From: a virus
Length of the DNA stretch: 44,481 nucleotides
Direction: 5' to 3' (one strand)
Virus record (IMG/VR): IMGVR_UViG_3300018082_000015
Location: 1 to 44,481 of that record
Both the position numbers and the translations under genes were made by a program. Shown piece after piece: positions 40,086 through 44,481 of this stretch (position 1 is the stretch's first letter; the number at the start of each line of letters is the position of its first letter). The notes under the pieces are model-generated. The model saw nothing but the letters and a program-made list of their open reading frames with translations, did no database searches and was not told where the DNA came from.

Positions 40086-40988
40086 ATGAATCGGCTTTCG
40101 GCGGAGAGGCGTATTGCGGTTGTAGCAGCGCTGTCGGAGGGCAACAGCATCCGCTCCACGTGCCGAATGACCGGCGTGGCGAAGAACACCGTCACCAAGC
40201 TGCTCATCGATCTCGGGACAGCCTGCTCGGTCTTCCAAGACCGCGTGATGCGCGACCTGACGTGCGAGCGCATCCAGGTCGATGAGATTTGGGCGTTCGT
40301 CTACAGCAAGCAGAAGAACGTTCCTAAGCACAAGCGCGGCGAGGCTGGCGACGTGTGGACGTGGGTTGCGATCGACTCGGATACAAAGCTCGTCCCGACC
40401 TATCGGATCGGAGCCCGCGACATGGTCGATGCTCGCGCGTTCATCGAAGACCTCGCCAGTCGGCTGAGCAATCGCATCCAGCTGACAACGGACGGCCATG
40501 TTCCGTACCTCACGGCTGTCAAGCATGCCTTCAGGGGCGAGATCGATTACGCGCAGCTGGTGAAGATTTACGGCCGAGACACAAGCGGACGGCCAGAACG
40601 CCGCTACTCGCCAGCCGTCTGTCTCGGCGCAGACTCGCGCACGGTCAGCGGCGATCCCGACCCCGACTACATCAGCACAAGCCACGTCGAGCGGCTGAAC
40701 CTGAGTATGCGAATGGGCATGCGGCGTTACACGCGTCTGACCAATGCCTTCTCCAAGAAGGTCGAGAACCTGGCCGCAGCCGTGAGCCTTCACTTCATGC
40801 ACTACAACTTCTGTCGCGTCCACAAGACACTCGGTACGACCCCGGCTGTGGCGGCAGGTGTGGCCGATCACGTCTGGACATTGGCTGAGTTGATCGGTCT
40901 GCTTGAGGCAGCCGAGGCCACGACGATCAAGCGCGGCCGATACGCCAAGACCCGCGACCGCCGCCACCGGGGTCAGGTTTCAGACTGA
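40086..40988 (+). CDS. IS1-family-like transposase, 300 aa
   Basis: The N-terminal helix-turn-helix (NSIRSTCRMTGVAKNTVTKL) is followed by a DDE catalytic domain: first Asp in IQVDEIWAF, second in LTTDGHVPY, and Glu in STSHVERLNLSMRMGMRRYT. The closing block KKVENLAAAVSLHFMHYNFC is typical of the group. It would move the whole 4.25-kb element. Unlike classic IS1, it is one unbroken frame. The TGA lies in the right inverted repeat. Confidence 0.85.
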   Translation: MNRLSAERRIAVVAALSEGNSIRSTCRMTGVAKNTVTKLLIDLGTACSVFQDRVMRDLTCERIQVDEIWAFVYSKQKNVPKHKRGEAGDVWTWVAIDSDTKLVPTYRIGARDMVDARAFIEDLASRLSNRIQLTTDGHVPYLTAVKHAFRGEIDYAQLVKIYGRDTSGRPERRYSPAVCLGADSRTVSGDPDPDYISTSHVERLNLSMRMGMRRYTRLTNAFSKKVENLAAAVSLHFMHYNFCRVHKTLGTTPAVAAGVADHVWTLAELIGLLEAAEATTIKRGRYAKTRDRRHRGQVSD

Positions 40989-40991
40989 CCC
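40970..40991. repeat. inverted repeat at the right end
   Basis: GGGTCAG and CTGACCC flank GTTTCAGA. It may act as a transposase terminator, or as a second transposase-binding copy of the end sequence. Confidence 0.5.
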
Positions 40992-40997
40992 ACTACC
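40985..40997. repeat. right terminal inverted repeat (core 13 bp)
   Basis: CTGACCCACTACC is the exact reverse complement of the left end core; the match extends to 16 of 17 bases from 40981. Confidence 0.85.
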
Positions 40998-41109
40998 CGG
41001 CTCCCGCTTTGGAGATATGGCAGGCGACGATAGAGCCATCCGAGTCCTTGATGAGCGCCCACGGCTTGGTGGACGGGCAGCGGGAGGACTTCGCGACATG
41101 CCAGGGCAC
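40993..41109 (-). pseudogene. 5' remnant of the interrupted small gene
   Basis: GTG 41109, after CCGATAGGC by 6 bases, reads WHVAKSSRCPSTKPWALIKD then SDGSIVACHISKAGAG and stops at TAG inside the element end. The CPxxKPWAxIKDSDG pattern is that of a small actinophage protein found between portal and protease, whose usual end resembles KAxAEKxxAALYA. The 3' part survives at 36743-36692. The 38-residue truncated product may still be made. Confidence 0.8.
40998..41005. repeat. 8-bp target duplication, right
   Basis: CGGCTCCC, identical to 36736-36743. Confidence 0.85.
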
Positions 41110-41115
41110 TGCCGC

Positions 41116-41124
41116 GCCTATCGG
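41116..41124 (-). promoter_or_regulatory. CCGATAGGC initiation box 8
   Basis: Directly after the portal TAG and 6 bases before GTG 41109 of the interrupted gene. Confidence 0.7.
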
Positions 41125-41125
41125 C

Positions 41126-42544
41126 CTACTCCACGACTACGGGCTCCTCGACCTTGCCATTCGAGTTCGTAGGCTCGCCGCCGGGATAAAGCTGCACGCT
41201 CGTCTTGCCCGAGTGCTTCAAGCGCTTGAGATCGCCGGAAGTGACCGCATCGACGACCGAGGAGGGTTCGTATCCGCCATCGGTGCCCTCCCGAATCGCG
41301 GACATCTGAATCTTAATGACCTCAGCGGCGTCCTTGACGTCTTCCTGCAAAAACGGGATGTCGCGGTCGTCGTACCAGAGCTCAGCGGCCGGCGGAATAT
41401 CAATGATCGACGAGAGCGAGCCAGCGATATTCCGCCAGAGCGGCCGCATCGTTCCGTCCGCGAAGCGTCGGCGCGCCTGCCCGTAGTTCGAATACGTCGC
41501 TGCCTGAAGCCCCTCGGAGAGACCCACGATGACGGGAGGAACGCCAGCGGCGGCCGCGATGCGCGTCTCGCCTGCGCCCTGGGTGGCCTTGAATTCGACT
41601 TGCTTGAGATCCGAGCCGACGATCTTCGCGTCCGCACCGCCGGCCAGGAACATCGTCTGGTAGGCGTCGATTGTCGAGCGGTGGTGGTCTTTGAAGATGC
41701 TCACCCATTCGGCGAACTTCTTGGGATCGGTCTCCTGCGAGATGACAGCGAGGTTCGGGGTCGCCCCATTCTCGAAGTAGTTGAGCTTGTGCTCGGTCGC
41801 GGCCTTGTCGCCCATGATGTCCCGCAGCACTGGTGTCAACCAGGACATCCCCCGGAAGCGCGCCACCGGATCCGGGATGGGCGCGAAGTGGCAGACCTGC
41901 TCGGGTAGAAGCGGGACTGGCTTGCGAGTCCCGCGCGGGCCTCCCGGCTTGTACATGTAGCCGATGACCTCGGCGTCGGACGCAAAACCTGCCTCGTTCG
42001 GCTCGAGTTCGGAGCCGAGCACGATCGTCACCCAGTCCGGGCGAAGCCGTTTGAGCGTGTTAGCCTGGCGCACCGCGTAGAAGTTCCCGGCGAGATCGGC
42101 GTCCTGGATCGCTCGGGCCAGAAGATCGCCGGTCGTGCCATTCGGCCAGGGTCGCTCGAGGATTGCGAGTGCCTCCGTTCCGAAGAGATCGCCCGGACGT
42201 CCCGAGCGCAGCTGACGAAACTGGAAGCGGGCCTCCGAGAAGAGCAGGAAGCGGACGAGCATGCAGGCGAAGACGACGCCGTTCGTCTTGTACGCGCCCT
42301 GGACGTAGCCCTCGAAGGTCGGCTCGGGCTCCTCCTGCGGCTTGCCGCCCTGCGAGAGCGCCGGCATAAACGGATAGTTCTTCCCCTGGAAGCTGAACCA
42401 GGACATCCACTCGTCGAAGGAGAGCGGCTGAATCCCGGTAGAGCGCTCGAGATCCTGCCGCTTCTTCGCCTGCCTTATGTCGCGTCGCGTGGTGATGCGG
42501 AGCTGGCCGCTGCCAGGGATTTCTAGGTACCGACTCTCACCCAT
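41126..42544 (-). CDS. portal protein, HK97-type
   Basis: 472 aa. GATPNLAVISQETDPKKFAE, RSTIDAYQTMFLAGGADAKI, AGVPPVIVGLSEGLQAATYS and NYGQARRRFADGTMRPLWRN are signature portal blocks (clip/stem and crown-proximal helices). It forms the dodecameric ring for DNA entry. The start at ATG 42544 is one base after a 9-codon frame opened by the CCGATAGGC box, so the true N-terminus is uncertain. Confidence 0.9.
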   Translation of the reverse strand: MGESRYLEIPGSGQLRITTRRDIRQAKKRQDLERSTGIQPLSFDEWMSWFSFQGKNYPFMPALSQGGKPQEEPEPTFEGYVQGAYKTNGVVFACMLVRFLLFSEARFQFRQLRSGRPGDLFGTEALAILERPWPNGTTGDLLARAIQDADLAGNFYAVRQANTLKRLRPDWVTIVLGSELEPNEAGFASDAEVIGYMYKPGGPRGTRKPVPLLPEQVCHFAPIPDPVARFRGMSWLTPVLRDIMGDKAATEHKLNYFENGATPNLAVISQETDPKKFAEWVSIFKDHHRSTIDAYQTMFLAGGADAKIVGSDLKQVEFKATQGAGETRIAAAAGVPPVIVGLSEGLQAATYSNYGQARRRFADGTMRPLWRNIAGSLSSIIDIPPAAELWYDDRDIPFLQEDVKDAAEVIKIQMSAIREGTDGGYEPSSVVDAVTSGDLKRLKHSGKTSVQLYPGGEPTNSNGKVEEPVVVE

Positions 42545-42545
42545 G

Positions 42546-42575
42546 TCAGCGGCCGAGCGTTGAGCGGAGGCCCAT
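42546..42575 (-). CDS. 9-codon frame between terL and portal
   Basis: ATG 42575, 5 bases after CCGATAGGC, encodes MGLRSTLGR and stops one base before the portal ATG. MGL(R)-type starts are frequent in portal proteins, so this may be the real portal N-terminus displaced by a frameshift, or a coupling micro-ORF. Confidence 0.35.
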   Translation of the reverse strand: MGLRSTLGR

Positions 42576-42580
42576 GTCGG

Positions 42581-42589
42581 GCCTATCGG
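42581..42589 (-). promoter_or_regulatory. CCGATAGGC initiation box 9
   Basis: Between the terL TGA and ATG 42575; spacing 5 bases. Confidence 0.65.
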
Positions 42590-42591
42590 AC

Positions 42592-44193
42592 TCAGGCCCA
42601 GGCGACGAGGGGTTCGGCCGTGAAGAACTCCTCCAGGTGCTCCGCGGCGTACGCTCCCATCACCGCCGCCGCGAGCCCGTCGATCGGCCCATCACCGAGC
42701 TTCTCGACGTGCCAGTTGCGGGCGCGGTTTCCAGTGCGCCGGCCCAGCGCGTTTCGGACGTGTGCGGCGAAGACGGGATCTCCGTCGTGGACGATGCGCG
42801 GGCTCTCGCCGACGTGGACGAGGTCGTAGTAGAGATCCCAGGCGGCATTCATCTCGGCCTTCCCCTGGTGCATCTCGACGCAGGTCATGCCGAGTTCCGA
42901 GAGATCGTTGGCCTGAGTGTCGAAAAAGCGCTCATCGTAGAAGAGCACACGCGCCTGATAGCGCTCCATCAGCTCCTCGGTGATGAAGTCCCGGACCTCG
43001 TCGTTATTGATCCGCCCACCCGGCGCGAAGACATGATGTGGGTTCTTCTCACGCGCCGACCAGACGCGGATCCGCTGGACGATCTTGCCGGTCTCGGGAT
43101 CCATCCAAGACCAGTTGCAGGCCGTGCAGTCGCGCGTCTTGGCCGCGTCGACGCCGACCACGATCTCGGCGCCCTCGGGAATCTCAACTGGAGCCTGGCA
43201 TTCGCGCCAACGCTCGTCGGTGATCCACTTGCCGGCCGTGCGCTCGGTCGGCTGGTTCAGGAAGTAGCGGCGAAAGTCGGATGCGTCGGTGTCGGGGTCG
43301 CGGGCCTCGGCGACCAGACGCTCGAAGTCGATCCACGCGGCCGCCTGACCGTACGACTCGACGAGGGCTGCACGAAGCGCGTCGTCGTCGCCCCACTCGA
43401 ACTCACGCGGCCCTTGCCGGTGATCGAAGAAGAAGCCCGAGTCGCTGATGGCTCCGCTCGCAATCGCCTCCGCGTAGCGGTGCGAGCTCTCTGCGACGGA
43501 GTTCTCGCCCGGCGCGTACATGGTCGACGTCTCGAGCGACCACGGCTGGGCGGCTTTGCGCTTCGCGAGGTTGCGGCGGATGGTCGCGTGCAGGCGGCGG
43601 AGCTCGTCGGTGACGTACAGGTGCGTCTCGTCGAAGACGGAGAACGTCTCCTTGCCGCCCTCCTTTGAGGAGGCCTTGGCCGTGAGCGCGACGATCTTCC
43701 CGCCGCCGGGGACGAATGTCCTGGTCATGCCAACATCGAGGCCTTCGAGCGACAACCGCGAGATGGGGCCGTAGCGGAGCATGTATTCGACCGCGGCGTA
43801 GGTGTTGCCCGCCTGCCCCTCCTCGGTCGCGACGAGCGGGATGTACGGTGCGCGTTGTTGACGGCCAAGGGGTCGGCCGTCATGATCCCAGCCGGCGAAG
43901 CGAACCGGGCCAAGGGCTTCGGCGGCAGCGATCATCGCCGCGAACTCGGACTTTGCCCACCCCTTCGAGCGGAAAAGCGCTGCGCGACGCACGAGCCGGC
44001 GCCCGTTGGCGTCGATCGCGTACGCGTTGAGAAGGAAGCGCACGCGCTCGTCGTCGAGCTCGACCCGCTGGCCTTCGACATCGCCCGGACCATGGACGAG
44101 CTCGCGCTCGATCCAGTTGACGACGAGGGGGCCGAGCGTCCGTTTGAGGTTAATCGTGCCCGGTTTGCGGGCTACTTGACGGCGCGGAGCCAT
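42592..44193 (-). CDS. terL: terminase large subunit
   Basis: 533 aa. The ATPase has a deviant Walker A, RSKGWAKS (75-82), and Walker B VFDE (186-189) followed by THLY. The nuclease domain shows Asp349 (VVGVDAAKTRD), FYDERFFDTQANDL and the final acidic GPIDGLAAAVMGA. It cuts and translocates DNA into the prohead through the portal. ATG 44193 is preferred because it overlaps the terS end by 22 bases and opens a basic N-terminus. Confidence 0.92.
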   Translation of the reverse strand: MAPRRQVARKPGTINLKRTLGPLVVNWIERELVHGPGDVEGQRVELDDERVRFLLNAYAIDANGRRLVRRAALFRSKGWAKSEFAAMIAAAEALGPVRFAGWDHDGRPLGRQQRAPYIPLVATEEGQAGNTYAAVEYMLRYGPISRLSLEGLDVGMTRTFVPGGGKIVALTAKASSKEGGKETFSVFDETHLYVTDELRRLHATIRRNLAKRKAAQPWSLETSTMYAPGENSVAESSHRYAEAIASGAISDSGFFFDHRQGPREFEWGDDDALRAALVESYGQAAAWIDFERLVAEARDPDTDASDFRRYFLNQPTERTAGKWITDERWRECQAPVEIPEGAEIVVGVDAAKTRDCTACNWSWMDPETGKIVQRIRVWSAREKNPHHVFAPGGRINNDEVRDFITEELMERYQARVLFYDERFFDTQANDLSELGMTCVEMHQGKAEMNAAWDLYYDLVHVGESPRIVHDGDPVFAAHVRNALGRRTGNRARNWHVEKLGDGPIDGLAAAVMGAYAAEHLEEFFTAEPLVAWA

Positions 44194-44481
44194 CGACCGT
44201 CGCCCTCGTCCTTCTCGCCCTTGTGACTCTCCTCCGCGAGGGCCGCGTCTCGCCCTTGCTCGAGCTCCCATTCGAGTCGGCGACGGGCGAGCGGCGAGAG
44301 GCCGAAGCGATCCTCGAGCTGGCGGATCTCGGAGAGGATCATCGCGCTCACCTGGCCGCGTCCCACAAGCTCGACGAGCACCGCCAGCCGCTTAAGCGTC
44401 GGGACGTCCGCCTCGATCCAGGTAACCGACATCGGCGATTGCCAGATCGTCGTCCACCATGCTCGGGTTGTCTTGAGCCAG
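44172..44481 (-). CDS. terS: terminase small subunit, P27-type (5' end outside window)
   Basis: The frame is open to the right edge, so the N-terminus is missing. WLKTTRAWWTTIWQSPMSVT, then WIEADVPTLKRLAVLVELVG and IRQLEDRFGLSPLARRRLEW is the standard P27 C-terminal pattern (SP, W, D, fGLxPxaRRRLxW). It recognises the packaging site. An internal ATG at 44432 is not the real start. Confidence 0.85.
   Translation of the reverse strand, partial: WLKTTRAWWTTIWQSPMSVTWIEADVPTLKRLAVLVELVGRGQVSAMILSEIRQLEDRFGLSPLARRRLEWELEQGRDAALAEESHKGEKDEGDGRWLRAVK

Larger units (their letters stand above)
36744..40997. mobile_element. 4,254-bp cargo-carrying IS1-like element
   Basis: The ends are inverted repeats matching at 16 of 17 positions (GGTAGTGGGTCAGTTTG and GGTAGTGGGTCAGTCTG), flanked by exact CGGCTCCC duplications. 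An IS1-like transposase reads out to the right end, its stop lying in the repeat. Five passenger genes lie between. Removing the element and one duplication restores an open frame. A sampled line at 35041 in the phage is 40/60 G+C while lines 37321 and 38521 in the element are 32/60 and 31/60, suggesting separate origin. It separates portal from protease and probably reduces late transcription. Confidence 0.88.

Noticed and set aside
40401-40410. CCTATCGG-like match inside the transposase
   Set aside because: It lies within coding sequence and has no minus-strand start after it, so it is taken as chance.
1-44481. CRISPR array, rRNA or tRNA genes
   Set aside because: No regularly spaced identical repeats and no tRNA-like T-arm with matching acceptor stem were seen on either strand.

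Overview
The window is almost all one high-GC, tailed (siphovirus-type) temperate phage genome. It is read mainly from the minus strand, so gene order runs from high to low coordinates. An actinobacterial host is inferred from the GC-rich codon use, the many GTG starts, an Rpf-like muralytic protein (7407-6529), and a TATAAT box placed for leaderless initiation. No host gene, tRNA, rRNA or CRISPR array was seen.

Layout in transcription order. Packaging and head (44481-33158): terminase small subunit (cut by the window edge), large subunit, portal, prohead protease, HK97-type capsid, small head genes and a GT-A-like glycosyltransferase. Adhesion block (33140-28179): beta-helix spike, LamG-like protein and other surface-type proteins, plus a protein made of about 13 tandem repeats. 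Connector and tail (28158-17566): BppU/connector fusion, gp10-like protein, tail tube, tail assembly chaperones, tape measure, Dit/Tal-like proteins and tip proteins. Lysis (17546-16060): small membrane proteins, an amidase endolysin and holin-like proteins. Immunity switch (15.9-14.9 kb): divergent XRE regulators flanking a 19-bp palindrome. Early region (14.9-9.7 kb): GH-like protein, RecE-like nuclease, RecA-like ATPase and other genes coupled by 4-base overlaps, then a converging excisionase/integrase pair. Second early block (8.6-0.2 kb): SLOG protein, Rpf-like protein, DNA methyltransferase, VRR-NUC and GIY-YIG-type nucleases, a replication protein with 11-bp iterons inside its gene, and a sigma-like regulator. 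An HNH gene runs off the left edge. HNH followed by TerS is the usual phage order, so the two edges probably adjoin in a circular or permuted genome with a short piece missing.

The main anomaly is a 4,254-bp mobile element (36744-40997) with near-perfect 17-bp inverted ends, an exact 8-bp target duplication and an IS1-like transposase. It splits a small gene that lay between portal and prohead protease, and the intact gene can be rebuilt in frame. Its five passenger genes are a two-gene membrane operon, a KGG-type basic protein, and an XRE-ImmA/IrrE metalloprotease with a partner. They are the best candidate for an undescribed system here.

A second anomaly is a 9-base box, CCGATAGGC, which occurs nine times in the late region, each 5-7 bases before a GTG or ATG. 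It looks like a phage-specific translation-initiation element. It reveals small genes and corrects the start of the protease.
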